A stretch of DNA of 64,000 nucleotides from Tachypleus tridentatus (lineage: Eukaryota > Arthropoda > Merostomata > Xiphosura > Limulidae). A model generated the notes under the pieces. The model was not told the DNA's origin. It did not search any database and worked only from the letters and a program-made list of their open reading frames with translations. A program made the position numbers and the translations under genes. Location: the NCBI RefSeq assembly GCF_004210375.1, contig NW_027467782.1, positions 29,305,276-29,369,275 on the forward strand. Reading direction: 5' to 3'. This document shows positions 23,371 through 34,884 of the stretch, in pieces (position 1 is the stretch's first letter; each line of letters begins with the position of its first letter).

Positions 23371-25190
23371 GTGACTTTGTTGAAATATTTCAAAAAGTGA
23401 AGGAAATCTGATGATGAGAGTTTAGAATTGAATAGAGAAAGTGATATTAGTAAAGACAATAGTTGTACAAAGGAACTTTGTAGTGAAGATGACAGAATTG
23501 ACAAGGATAAAAAAGTCAAGGAAAAAGCAGGCACCACCATAAGTGTCAATGGTTGTAGTGGGATCATTTCTGCTGCTTCGGCAGCAAGATCAATCAATCA
23601 AGGAGGTAACCCAATGTCTTCTGTGGAATGCAATGTAAAGTATGAGAGAAGCGATCTCGAAGTTACTAACCAAAATGGGAAGAAACATTCCCTTGGTTAA
23701 AGTTTGATCAAGAAACTACTGAAATGTTTTGCAAGGCACGCAAAAGCCACAAAAACGTTTGCTAAAGAGATAGTGTCTTGGTAAAAGGTACCAGTAATTT
23801 TCACCTACAATTGATCAAAGCCCACGATATAAGTAGAAGGAATACTCCGTGTGTTCAAGCTGCCAATGCTGAATATAAACCACAGGTTCAGCAGATAGAT
23901 TTATCCATAAGAAATTTACCTGCTTATGAGCTTGAGAAACCGGAAAAACTTTTCACTACCGCCTATTACTTAGTAGTAACAGAACAGCTGTTTTCTCTAT
24001 TTGGGCTATTATGCGATTTACAGAAAATAAATGGAGACATGTACATAAATGACAAATCAGCGAAAAACTTTATCACATGTATTAATGACATTATGATGTA
24101 AGATCTGTGAGCAGACCTTGATAATGCTGCAGTGTTTTCCTTCATCTCAGATGTATCTAAAGACACTGAAGTAATTGAAGAAGAAACTGTATTTGTTAAG
24201 GCAGGAAATGTTGTTACAAAATTTTTGGACTTGCAAGATCTGTGAGCAGACCTTGATAATGCTGTAGTGTTTTCTTTCATCTCAGATGTGTCTAAAGAGA
24301 CTGGAGTGATTGAAGAAGAAACTGTATTTGTTAAGGCAGAAAATTTTACAAAATTTTCACCCACCCAGTGATACTGCCACAGGATTAAAACAGCAATTGA
24401 AAAGCATTTGAGACAGTTCGTGTGGAGAACTGCAAAAGAAAGGCAACCACTATAGGTACTGATGGTGTTTCCATCAATGATGGAGCAGAAAATGGACTAA
24501 TTGCACTTCTTACTAGAGATGGGATGCCATGGTGAGTTGAGGTGTTGTGTGTGGCCCACTTTTATGAAAGGGAACTGTTGGATGCTGTGAAGGAATAGAA
24601 AGCTTTTATCGTACATAAAATACCTTCTGTTAGGTCTTTACAAACAGTATCATTTGAGTGCCAAAGCAAGTAGGGAATTAAAAAAGTGTCGATGATGCTC
24701 TAGAAGAAAAGAACATTAAAACTTGTGAACATCCAAGGGACAAGATGGGCTCCTCATTTCTATAGAGCGCTTGATGTTCTGATGAATAAAAACTTCACAT
24801 CCATATATATATGCATTTCCACCATGCAACTGAATCAAAAGATGCCAGTGCTACAATGGTTATAGAGCTACAAAAAGCATTGGGTTTGTTTTTGGATAAC
24901 ATAGCAGTATTTACTGGTTAGCAGATCTCACCATGGCTTATTACAGTCCCCAAATGTGGTCTTTCTTTAAATCATTTAAGAAAAGCATGTACTCCAGGAC
25001 AAGAGAAATGGCGTACAGTTCAGCAGTGAACACAGAAAATGTTGAGCGGATTCTATGTGCTACAACTGAGCCACAACAAACCATGGCAGAGCCCACAGTC
25101 ACCTGATTTCAAACCATCCATATAAATAGGAATAGAAGGATGAAAAGATGGTGACTGTTTCAAGTATCTGTATGAGGAATTACCAGCAAT
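23370..25190 (+). mobile_element. hAT element remnant, third lineage (ZNF862-like transposase)
   Basis: In pieces: LLKYFKK; NRESDISKDNSCTKELCSED; GKKHSLG; MFCKA-type finger text; VKGTSNFHLQLIKAHDISRR with CVQAANAEYKPQVQ; then GTRWAPHFYRALDVL and HFHHATESKDASA. The zinc finger followed by NFHLQLIKAH and the RW...HF.RAL.VL motif are those of TTF-finger hAT proteins such as ZNF862/KIAA1586, from memory. Many stops and frame changes mark it as long dead. No ends identified. Confidence 0.7.
24099..24360 (+). repeat. Two-unit tandem duplication inside the hAT remnant
   Basis: AGATCTGTGAGCAGACCTTG starts both units (24099 and about 24236). Each is about 125-137 bp and continues ATAATGCTG-AGTGTTTTC and GAAGAAGAAACTGTATTTGT. 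Sequence differences between units show the duplication is not recent. Confidence 0.9.
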
Positions 25191-25194
25191 CCTA

Positions 25195-25640
25195 GTTGCT
25201 CGGGACATTTTCCACACTGCTTACCCCCCGTTCCTAGGGACATTTCCCCCACTACTTATCCCCCGTTTCTAGGGACATTTTCCCCATTGCTTACCCCGTT
25301 GCTAGGGACATTTCTCCTACTGCTTACCCCCCGTTGCTAGGGACATTTCCCCAACTGAATAATCCTCGTTGCTTGGGTAATTTCCCTCACTATTTACTCC
25401 CCGTTGCTCGGGAAATTTTCCCACTGAATCTCCCGTTGCTAGGAACATTTCGCACACTGCCTAACCCCCGTTGCTATGTACATTTCGAACACTATTTACC
25501 ACCCGTTCTTAGGGACATATCTCTCTCTGCTTACCCCCCGCAGCTGGAGACAATTCCCTCACTGCTTACCCCCCCCGTTGCTAGGGATTTATACCCCACT
25601 GCTTACGCCCCGTTGCAAGGAACATTTGCAAAATAACTTA
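25195..25640 (+). repeat. 35-bp minisatellite, about 12 units
   Basis: The unit is near CCCCCGTTGCTAGGGACATT + TCCCCACTGCTTAC. Period is 33-37 bp. It begins directly where hAT homology ends. Its open frame (25334-25636) is just the repeat translated. Confidence 0.95.
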
Positions 25641-25670
25641 TAGATCTTTACATTTTGTACTTTTTTATGA

Positions 25671-25790
25671 CTCGGTGATACAGCGGTACCTCTACGGACT
25701 CACAACGTCAGAAACCAGGTTTCAACACCCGTAGTGAACAGAACACAGACATCTTATTGACCTTTGGTCTTCACTTCAAACAAATAAACT
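25671..25790 (+). mobile_element. SINE-B copy 4, diverged
   Basis: Runs CTCGGTGATACAGCGGTACC, GGACTCACAACGTCAGAAACC, a GGTTTCAACACCCGTAGTGA B-box area and a CTTCAAACAAATAAA tail. Confidence 0.75.
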
Positions 25791-26377
25791 CTTTAATAAA
25801 TAATTTGAAATATAACATTTATTTTTTTTTATTGTGTGAATTGAAAACTGAATTAAACCTGAGATTCTAAGTGAGTATTGTGTTTTGTGTATGAATATAT
25901 TATGTAGACTCATCATTCATTACTGCGTGGATAGGTACGTGTAATAAATTTTCGTGAGATATGAATTTCTTTTGTTAATTAGAAATTACAACTTTACTTG
26001 TCAATTTGTGTAAACCTGTTGTTACTTAGAAACTACTTGTCAATGTGTTTAAATTAATACATTATTCACACAGTTATTTTTATTTCGAGTTCAAGTTGAA
26101 CCTGAAAATGTTTTTAGAATTAACATTTTGCCTCAAGTTTTACATTTGTTAGAACCACTAAAATATTGTTAGAAATTATAAACCACCTATATAATATATA
26201 CATAGTGTGTAATTTATATATAATATTTATATTTAAAAGGAAACAGTAGTTGGTAATCGTATCAAGTTGATGTTTTGTTACGATTTTCTAAAAAAGAAAA
26301 AACGAAACGTGTTTGTGGTTAATATTCCAATATTGTTTTATTTTTTATAATCATGTTTATTTCATAACTGTAACCAG
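25791..26377. other. No recognisable feature
   Basis: Very AT-rich. I looked for an upstream ABHD14 exon and saw none. Confidence 0.4.
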
Positions 26378-26536
26378 AATGTCAAAGTTTTCTACCGTGA
26401 AGCTTTACCTAAGGACACTTCCAGTTTCCACATCTCCATCCTTCTACTCAACGGAGCAGCGTTTTCTTCCAAAACCTGGCTGGACCTGGGCGCAATACAA
26501 GTGCTGGCTGCAATGGGCTAACGGACTGTGGCAATG
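26378..26536 (+). pseudogene. ABHD14-like: ABHD14-like alpha/beta hydrolase exon with in-frame stop
   Basis: The exon lies between acceptor TAACCAG and donor-like GTGTATG. It is 53 codons long and reads NVKVFYREALPKDTSSFHIS, ILLLNGAAFSSKTWLDLGA, IQVLAAMG-stop-RTVAM. ABHD14A/B proteins have FFREALP...LLLHGxxFSSxTW..LGTL..LAxAGYRAVAID at this place, so the family call is firm. TAA at 26519-26521 replaces the Tyr codon of GYR. The second half of the gene (Ser and His of the catalytic triad) is not seen downstream; a 45-bp minisatellite follows at once. It is probably a duplicated, dead exon. If it belongs to the working gene, the stop is a mutation or a sequencing error. Confidence 0.75.
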
Positions 26537-26569
26537 GTGTATGTACATGGTGGACTTTCTGTTCATTAC

Positions 26570-26905
26570 TAGCTTAACATTACAACATTTAGAGGTAGGT
26601 GTCAGTTCATTACCAACTTAACATTACAACATTTAGAGGTAAGCGTCAGTTCATTACTAACTTAACATTACAAAATTTAGAGGTAAACGTCGTTCATTAC
26701 TAACTTAACATTACAACATCTAGAGGTAGGTGTCAGTTCATTACTAACTTAACATTACAACATTTAGAGGTAGGCGTCAGTTCATTACTGACTTAACATT
26801 ACAACATTTAGAGGTAGGCGTCAGTTCATTACTGACTTAACATTACAACATTTAGAGGTAGGCGTCAGTTCATTACTAACTTAACATTAAAACATTTAGA
26901 GGTAT
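26570..26905 (+). repeat. 45-bp minisatellite, about seven units
   Basis: The unit is TTAACATTACAACATTTAGA + GGTAGGCGTCAGTTCATTAC + TGAC-like. It begins about 35 bp after the ABHD14-like exon. Confidence 0.95.
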
Positions 26906-26920
26906 GTTTCATGACAACAT

Positions 26921-28850
26921 ATAGTTTTGAAAACAAGAGACGCGTATTTCCAAAAAATTCTGGATGAATAAAGATATATATTCATTTGTTATCAATGTTA
27001 TTCTCTTTCATCAGTTTATATTTTTCTTCAAAACATAATACTAAAATTATTCATTGTGATAAAGGAAATAATAAATTGAACAAAGAGTTTGTTTTGTTAC
27101 CAATTTGTAAACAATTTCTACGTGATGGAAAAAAATGAATATTAATTTCGAAGTCTGCGTATCTTATGGAAAATCTATTTGTAAACGAAAAATAACTTGT
27201 ATGGAATTTAAGTTATTAGGTCAAGGTAATATTGCGAAAGATCTTAGGAACAGTATTCAAAACTCCTTATGCAATGATATTATTGGGTCACATTATCACG
27301 TGACACTAACAGATGAATTTTGATAGGTAATTAACCAATTCCCCAAGTTCTTTTATGGGATATGAAGTAAGATTAATTAGAGTAAAAGCTCTCTTTCATA
27401 ATACAGCTTTTTTATTGGATACTATAACATCTAACAACCTATTTTTATTTCAACAAATGAAAGCAGCGGTTGTCAGTCTAATAAAGTTCACAATTGATGC
27501 TTTACTATATCTACAGTCAGAAACCATTATTAGATGTGATTTTATCATAATTTTAATTTAAAATCTCATTAATCGACAGGCATATACTGTTTGGGTAAAA
27601 ACTAGATGACGCTATATTCCAGAAAATGTTTGATAGGAAACTTTCATTAATCAAATTAAATCATGGTTTCAGATCATTTAAGAAAGATAATACTTAAGTT
27701 TACATATTTCTACATCTTTGGCAATTCCAGTTGCAACATGAAATATTTTTAGTGATCTATTTTCGTCTTTTCCATTTTAATAGTTATTTGAAACAGTATG
27801 GAGGAACGAGATCACTGGCTTTACTTTACGTAACATTTCCAGGTTTTCTGCATTTTTACAGTTTTATTGTGATATAGGAAAACAATATGACACTTTATTG
27901 TCGAGTTTAATAAGATTCATCAAAACTGTTAAAAGTATAGCAGTTTGTTATATTCAGTAGCTTCTGATCTTATCAACCAATGGGGATCAGAATTTGATAA
28001 TTAATTGAGTGACTAATAAAGGTAATTAAGAATAAGATTTATATTTGTTATCAGTCATAATGTCGACAATTTCCCATAAAGTTTAGGTTGTTTCCAAACA
28101 AGATATCAAACTTATAATGTTGAATAATCATAATGAAAAAGTGAATAAAACGAAAAACTGATAAACATAATAACATAGATTTACACTTCACATGAGACAT
28201 TAATGTTTGACCTATTACATTGTAAACCGTTACATACAAATAGTTCTTTAAAGATTTTGAACAAGTAGAAGTGTCATCATAATATTATTACAACCACACT
28301 CTAAGCAAGTTTCTATATATACAGTCTTATATACGGCAAACATAGTTTGCGGAATGCTATTTAAGTTAGCTATTTAATACAACATACATTATACATATTA
28401 TAAATTAAATATATTACAGACATTATACTCAATAAAGTTACTGAAAGTAACCTTAAAAAAAATTGAAACATGTATTAGAAGAACACACCTATGCTCAGTA
28501 ACATGATAGTAAAGTATATAAAACACTTGAATTGATTTGAGATTTATTTATACATTCTTCAAGAGCTGTTAATTGAAAAAATAAAGTGGGTAAAGGAACT
28601 TATTTCATGAGAACATGAGTTGTTAAGCATACATGAAGTGCCAACTGAGAAAACATTGTTACGATACAAGTACATGTCTGTAGAAAATAGCGTTCGGTAA
28701 GTTTATTTATATTCAGTTGTATGTGAGTTTTCACGATGGCAAAGCCACATCGAGCTATCTGCTGAGTCCACCACTGGTTCAGTTGTCTCAATTGTGAAAC
28801 ATAAAACATTAAGTAAATAAGAAATAATTATTGGACGCACCATAGAGTTT
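26921..28850 (+). repeat. Unclassified repeat R1, copy A (longest)
   Basis: Collinear with copy B (40220-41640) over most of its length and with copy C at its 3' half. Landmarks: TATATATTCA-TTGTTATCAA, AACAATTTCTAC, ATCTAAC-ACCTATTTT, CATGAGACATTA-TGTT, GACCTATTACATTGT, GAACATGAG-TGTTA. No ORF above 70 codons. It is unclassified: a non-autonomous element about 1.9 kb long. Confidence 0.8.
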
Positions 28851-29546
28851 GTTTTGTTTGCAAGACTAATTAACGTGTGTCTTAATTCATGTTTCTTATA
28901 TAGTCGTACAATATCTCTGAACTTTCTGTACTGAGATAAAATGTATCTGAATATTCTTTACTGGTACAAAATTCAACTGTTTCTGAACTGCGATGTACGG
29001 TATCTATACGTACTGTAACAGCATATAATATAACTGGACTTCAATTTCCATACTGGGATAAAATCTATCAGAGATTTAATCAATGATACAGTCTCTCTGA
29101 ACCTTTTTCTAAACTGTAACACAAAACGCTATAATTCTAAGATAGTTTCTCTTCTTGAAGGGCAAGCAAAGAGCAACAATATTTAATTGAAACATTTATG
29201 ACATAAAACCGTACTTGTAAAAAACGTGAGGTAATTTTCTAAAACACTTGTGATGTAACAAAGCATTTGCAATTAACGTATGGTTATTTACTAAAACACT
29301 TTTGAAATAAACGTGTTTTGCTTTTATATGTGATGAAACAAAATAATGTTTATCATTGTTATTAAATACTTGCCTTGATTTTTGTGAAATTTCTTCGCAA
29401 TTATGATTTTCTGTCTTATTTTTACTGCACTTCCTTGTTGGCGTATCGTTTGAATTTCAGGTATTTTGCCAATACCGCATGTAAGTGCTAATTGTTTACT
29501 TCGGCTGTATTTTCATAACATATTCCTCAGTTCAGGTTCAAAGCAA
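28851..29546. other. No recognisable feature
   Basis: AT-rich, with a loose run of CTGAAC-TTTCT-TACTG-like phrases around 28910-29110 that may be a very degenerate tandem repeat. Confidence 0.35.
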
Positions 29547-29822
29547 GTTTGTTTGTTTTTGAATTTCGCGCAAAGCTACATAAGGACTATCTGCGCTAGC
29601 CGTCCCTAATTTTGCAGTTTAAGACTGGAGAGACGGCAGGCAGTCATCACCACCCACCGCCAACTCTTGGGCGATTCTTTTACCAGCGAATAATGGGGTT
29701 GACCGAAAATTATAACGCCATCACGGCCGAAAGTGCGAGCATGTTTGGTGCGACCATAATTCAATCTGCGACCCTTAGATTACGAGTCGAACGCTTCAAC
29801 CCACCTGGCCATGCCTAGCCTT
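29547..29822 (-). mobile_element. SINE-A copy 6, full length
   Basis: A TTTGTTTG tail through to CATGCCTAGCC at the head. Moderately diverged (for example GGCAGTCATCACC). The ORF 29612-29818 is the SINE read through. Confidence 0.9.
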
Positions 29823-30735
29823 CTAAGTACGTATATTATCACAAGCCAATTTGTACAGATTTCTGCACAGCGCGTTTTAACAAGTGAATGTGGATAGATT
29901 AACAACAACAAGTTACACACTATGTTGCCCTGAAGTAAAAAAAAAAAAAGAGGTCAATACGTTTCCAGTCAAAAATGTCACAACTGAACCAGAAAACCTG
30001 TTCTAAATGTAGATAAACATCTCGAATAGACCTCACTGCACGTGTATTCTATACAATTTATTGAAGACAGCTAGAGTTGGATGTGTTATTATTGACGTGA
30101 TTTGATATTCCAGTTGTTTAGAGAAGTATTACGAATCTCCAGTTGAAATATACATACAACGTAGTTTATTTGTTCTAATACTATTCTTTAATGTGTACCT
30201 TTAACAAAACAACATGAAAAACAAAGTGGCAAGTTTATTTTATAATATGTATATGATATGTTTTTTCTCAGCTGCAGCACAGCGGCTTATAAAACGGCTC
30301 AAAGTTATTATTATTTTATTAATATTTTAAGTACGAACTTCTAACTCATATCTTCATCACCTCTTGATCGATTTGAGAGCTAATATCGATTGATGTTTTC
30401 GATCGTACCAAAAGTATCATAGATTAATTCAGTGTAATCCTGCCTAGAATAATTTTAATTGAAGGTAGGTTGATAGGAATCCTGAATAATAATAAAATTG
30501 AATAAAATATACCCACTCCCTACCGCTGGTATTAGTAGTGTAAGTAAATATAGGTTGAAAAAGGACACAAAAATTGTCTCGTAGATTAATTTACTCAAAT
30601 TCTGCTTAACAGATTTTGAAGTGCCCTTGGTTATTTAGGTTTCTGTCTTGTTTTATCAAATAATGCTTTTGATAGCAAAGATGTGTTTTTAGTTATGTCT
30701 TACTGGAACTATCAGAGTTAACATCTCAACTGCTT
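29823..30735. other. No recognisable feature
   Basis: AT-rich, nothing recognised. Confidence 0.4.
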
Positions 30736-30992
30736 GTTTTTTGAATTTCGCGCATAGCCAATCGAGGGCTATCTGCGCCTACCCGTTCCTAATTTAGCAG
30801 TGTAAGACAAGAGGGAAGGCAGCTAGTCATCACCACGCTCCGCCAACTCTTTGGTTACTCTTTTACCAACGAATAGTGGATTGACTGTGGGATTGACCGT
30901 TACATTATAACGCTCCAACGACTGAAAGGGCGAGTATGTTTGGTGCGACCAGGATTCGAACCCGCGGCACTAAGTTTACGAGTCGAACGCCG
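30736..30992 (-). mobile_element. SINE-A copy 7, head truncated
   Basis: It ends within the tRNA-like head (GAGTCGAACGCC) without the family's GGCCATGC end. It also carries a short internal duplication of the GGGATTGAC area (GTGGATTGACTGTGGGATTG). Confidence 0.88.
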
Positions 30993-31164
30993 GGGACTTT
31001 TAGCGAGTGTGAGCTGAGATATAGGAGAGTTTTCTGCAAACTTTTGAGCGTATATAAGAATAGTGTAGGAAAAACTTATAACCCTTTCCCTGCGACAACC
31101 ACCTTCACTTATCTGAACAAAGATAAATTACTATACTCACTTGGATAAAACTAATTACCCATAC

Positions 31165-31640
31165 TGTAAGAAACAGCACCAGTTGAATGAGAAGAAAAAA
31201 GAGAAAGAAAAATAGTTACGTAATTCAAGTGAAAATTCTGAAGATGAAGGTGAAGAAACTTCTCATACAGAGGTGGAGATAGTTCCTTCCTACACTAACA
31301 ATAATACGGATTATGCTACTAACTTAAACAAAGCCTTGGATGTTGATAACGCAGAAACTAATGAAGAAGAAAAAATCTAGAACAAACAAATGAAAACCAA
31401 GAGTTTACTCTGGTAGTGTCGAAAAGAAAAAGTGGAAATTCATTACAAAATGAAACTACAAACCAAAAAATACACCACTTAAAACAAAACACCCAACCTT
31501 TTCATTATTATTGAAGGCGTGCCTGGCACATATAATCAACAGTAACTTGCAGCGGAAATTAGCAGATGTGAACCAACTGTTGAAACCGCTAGCGTCAAGC
31601 GTTTTACCTTCAGGCGGTGTCCTTGTCCGAGGTCAAGGAT
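31165..31640 (+). pseudogene. LINE ORF1 fragment (Jockey-like)
   Basis: Broken frames read NSSENSEDEGEETSHTEVE, DNAETNEEEKI, FTLVVSKRKSGN and, in another frame, EGVPGTYNQQ and LAAEISRCEPTVETASVKRF. The acidic stretch plus FTxVxSKRK resembles ORF1 of arthropod Jockey/CR1-type LINEs as I recall. It is interrupted by a SINE at 31641 and carries stops. It probably belongs to the same LINE family as the RT pieces below. Confidence 0.55.
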
Positions 31641-31820
31641 TTGTTTGGTTTATTTGGCATTTCGCACAAAGCTACTCGAGGGCTATTTGTGCTAGCCGTC
31701 CCTAATTTAGCAGTGTAAGACTAGAGGGAAGGCAGCTAGTCATCACCACCCACCGCCAACTCTTGGGCGACTCTTTCACCAACAAAAAAGTGGGATTGAC
31801 CGTCACCTTATAACGCCCCC
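31641..31820 (-). mobile_element. SINE-A copy 8, head missing
   Basis: It stops at AACGCCCCC, before the tRNA-like head, so it has no promoter. It is followed by GC-richer sequence of unknown origin. Confidence 0.88.
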
Positions 31821-32105
31821 AACAAGTCGAGTCCAATGGCAAGGACACCAAGACGATTAGAACTTGTAGAACTGCTGCAGCCCTTGTCCGTCCTTCCTGC
31901 CGTTGAGGAGTCCAGGTTGAGGTCTTGGGGTTGGGTCGTTTTTTTGTCAAGAACCTCACCCTCGATCTTGCCATCATGGATGACCCTACCAGAAACGCAA
32001 GCCTCCCGACGACATCGCTCTCAGGATTACTTGCACGCGCATGCTCTCTCACCACGACAAGGTGACGATCCGACTGGAGAGTTAACAGAAGTAATAGTTT
32101 AACGT
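31821..32105 (+). other. GC-richer unknown coding-like stretch
   Basis: Open for about 88 codons on each strand (plus 31836-32102, minus 31702-32055). GC is higher than in its surroundings. It may be a further piece of the LINE ORF interrupted by the SINE (VxVRGQG-like text precedes the SINE). No motif was recognised in any frame. Confidence 0.3.
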
Positions 32106-32644
32106 TTTTCTATTTTCTGTCTTCAGACCCTGGTAACCCAAACTATCATGTGATTATATTTATTGGAATTTTACTTCCAACACCAAATTATAAGGCAATG
32201 TGTTAAGAAATTAATGAGATATAACGTGAAAAACTTTGATTAAATTTTGCATCAGGAGATGTTATATTAAGTATTTAGCACAGATGATGATGTTTCAAAG
32301 AGCTCTGCCGATTTCAGAGGGTTAATGACAAGTATCTGTTAGTCTATATTCCATGTTGTTACTATAAATAAGCTATTGACCATGTTTTGAGAAGAAACAA
32401 AGATACGTAAAGTTCCGTTTTGAATAATATGGTTGTGATCTTATTCATTTCTTATTTGATGGGATTTGTTAACGTGTATTGATAAAAAGTCTAATCAAAT
32501 TAAATGTGAAAGTGATGTGCGGCGAAAAAGAAGAATTAAATGTGTGACTTAAAGGAATGAAATAAAATTGCAGACCAAACTGGTAGCTATACCTTTATGT
32601 CTTAAACTGAACAAACAACGTAGCCAGGCTAATTGATGAATGAA

Positions 32645-33482
32645 TATTTTCTTTAGAATTATTTATTGTCAATGTTACAAGTGTAGCTAGAAGTTTGACC
32701 ACCAATTTTGATTTCATTCTGTTACGGCTAGAAAAGAAAGGTGTATAAAAAGTAACTTTCCAGTCTTATATTTGTCATCACCCAATACGTTTTTTCGTTG
32801 AATACCAGTCTCATGAATTGAGCTATGTGATGAGAGACAAATGATTCTGTGAAAACCTCTTTACATTTGAAGTGTAATACTTTAAAAGTTACGTGTTAAG
32901 TGCTGAAAGGACAAATTAAGTTGAACGTGGAAGAAATTATATTTACGGCTATGTCTTTTACGTGGGTGAGGAAGCATCACATTATTCTTATATAAATAAC
33001 GATTAAGAAAACAAGTATTTCTAAGCATAAAGACGCGATTTATTCTGAGAGAACATACTAGATTTTCGACATCACATTGGTTTGACTTGTTCAGACACAT
33101 TAATGTTCTGTCGAAACATGTAGTATGTTACCTTAGAACAAATGACTTCATTTTGTTTAAAATCGTTCTTTGCTAACTTATTATTACTGTGGTTTGCTTA
33201 AACGGCACACTTTCGTGTTAATAGAAATATTATTGTTTTCGTGCATACACAGAAAATAAATAACTTTTACAGATATATTCAAAGTAGATGTCCAAATTTA
33301 CGCATTTTTTGAACGTCAAATTAGATTCTAAGTTCTGCTTCATTAGTATTCATTCTTAAGAAAACTATTGTAAGAGGCGGGAAGTCGATCAGAAGTGAGG
33401 AGATGCAGCAATTTAAACGAGAAACTTGGCAGAAATGATGAAGCATTGCGCCAGTTGTTGCTCGAAGCAGCCATCTTTGCTG
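32645..33482 (+). repeat. Unclassified repeat R2, copy 2
   Basis: Collinear with 16500-17250, with about 95 bp extra near 32965-33075 (GGGTGAGGAAGCATCACATT onward). Starts at GTTACAAGTGTAGCTAGAAG and ends at CAGCCATCTTTGCTG. Confidence 0.8.
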
Positions 33483-33782
33483 AAGAGAGTTCGATCTCTG
33501 AGTGGGTATTTGGGTATTGATGTTAAATACCCAGGAGGGTCAGGTACAGTAGTCCTCTTACTCTCTTCCGAATGTTGATAGCATCTGGCCCGTTTCAGGG
33601 CACAGTCCATGCTTGGACACACAAGAAAGTTTATTTTTTTATTTTCATTTTAATATACATTTTTTGTATTATTTCTTTTCTTTATTTTTTATGTTACTTT
33701 TTTCCATATGGAAAATGCTACTACTACTAGTAATAACAATAAAATAAAAAAATTAGCAGAAGTAGCGGTCAGTAAAAGTGAC

Positions 33783-34375
33783 TCATTTAAGCAGAGCTTT
33801 GGTGAATTTTTTTTTCAGTTTATTGAGTCTACTGAATAATATCACTTGCGTTTTCGGAATATTGATTTCAATTCTGTATTTCTGGCAGTATTCTTCGATG
33901 TTATTTAGAACTGGTTGTAGGTTCGTTGCTGCAATTGAAAGAGTGGGGGCACTTTTCCAGACTGCTACATCGTCAGCAAACTGTGATGCAAAACCTAAAT
34001 TTAGGTCCGACAGAGGCATATTACTCACATACATGATAAATAATATAGGGCTAACAACCCCTCCCTGCGGAACTCCTGCTTCGGGTGAAAAGGACCCTGA
34101 GTGAGCTCTATTCACATTTACTTTGCACTTTGGGTTGTTCAGAAAGTTGGACAGCCAGCTGGGGTAAAGCCATTTCCTGTAACCTATGTCATAAACCATT
34201 ATGCCACACTGTGTCAAAAGCTTTCTCAATATCGAGAAAGCAAACTACAGTGCATTCATTTTTATTAAAAGTGTCAGTAATTGATTCTGTAAGTCGAATC
34301 AGGTGGTCTGAAGTATGATGGTACTTTCGAACTCCGTTTTGAATTTCGGGTAATTTTGAATCAGACACAAAGAAA
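33783..34375 (-). pseudogene. Jockey-like LINE reverse transcriptase fragment, minus strand
   Basis: Reads KYHHTSDHLIRLTESITDTF, FLDIEKAFDTVWHNGL (RT motif A, the Asp of FLDIEKAFD), KWLYPSWLSNFLNN, AGVPQGGVVSPILFIMYVSN (motif B) and ASQFADDVAVW (motif C, the FADD pair), then NIPKTQVILFSRL. Motifs A-C are all there, split over two frames with a stop or shift near 34200. The 5' end is cut. About 34378 is a head-to-head junction with another copy. Confidence 0.88.
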
Positions 34376-34613
34376 TAACCTCCACTTGAACATAATAATA
34401 CTATAGCACACACAAATAAAGAAATAGCCGAAGCTTTCAAAGATCAACTCCAAAATGTTTTTAAAACCACACTGATCCAGATATGAATACATATTTCTAC
34501 AATAAAGTCACCAATTACATATTAAACAATAAACATCAATTTGTACTAATTTTTCCAATAAACATAACTGATACAAATATAAGTTCCGACACAGATTATG
34601 CAAGCATGCTACT

Positions 34614-34884
34614 TGTTTGTTTGTTTGTTTTTGGAATTTCGCACAAAGCTATTCGAGGGCTATCTGTGCTAGCCGTCCCTAATTTAGCAGTGTAAGACCA
34701 GAGGGAAGGCAGCTAGTCATCACCACCCACCGCCAACTCTTGGGCTACTCTTTTACCAACGAATAGTGGGATTGACCGTCACATTATAACGCCCCCACGG
34801 CTGGGAGGGCGAGCTTGTTTGGCGCGACTCGGGCGCGAACCCGCGACCCTCAGATTACGAAGTGCACGCCTTAACGCGCTAGGC
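34614..34884 (-). mobile_element. SINE-A copy 9, inserted in LINE
   Basis: Inserted at CAAGCATGCTACT, with an imperfect target copy CAAGCACGTTACT after the head. Head end is CAGATTACGAAGTGCACGCC + TTAACGCGCTAGGCA. Tail is on the left. Confidence 0.92.

Noticed and set aside
25334-25636. 100-codon ORF
   Set aside because: It is the 35-bp minisatellite translated; no family resemblance.
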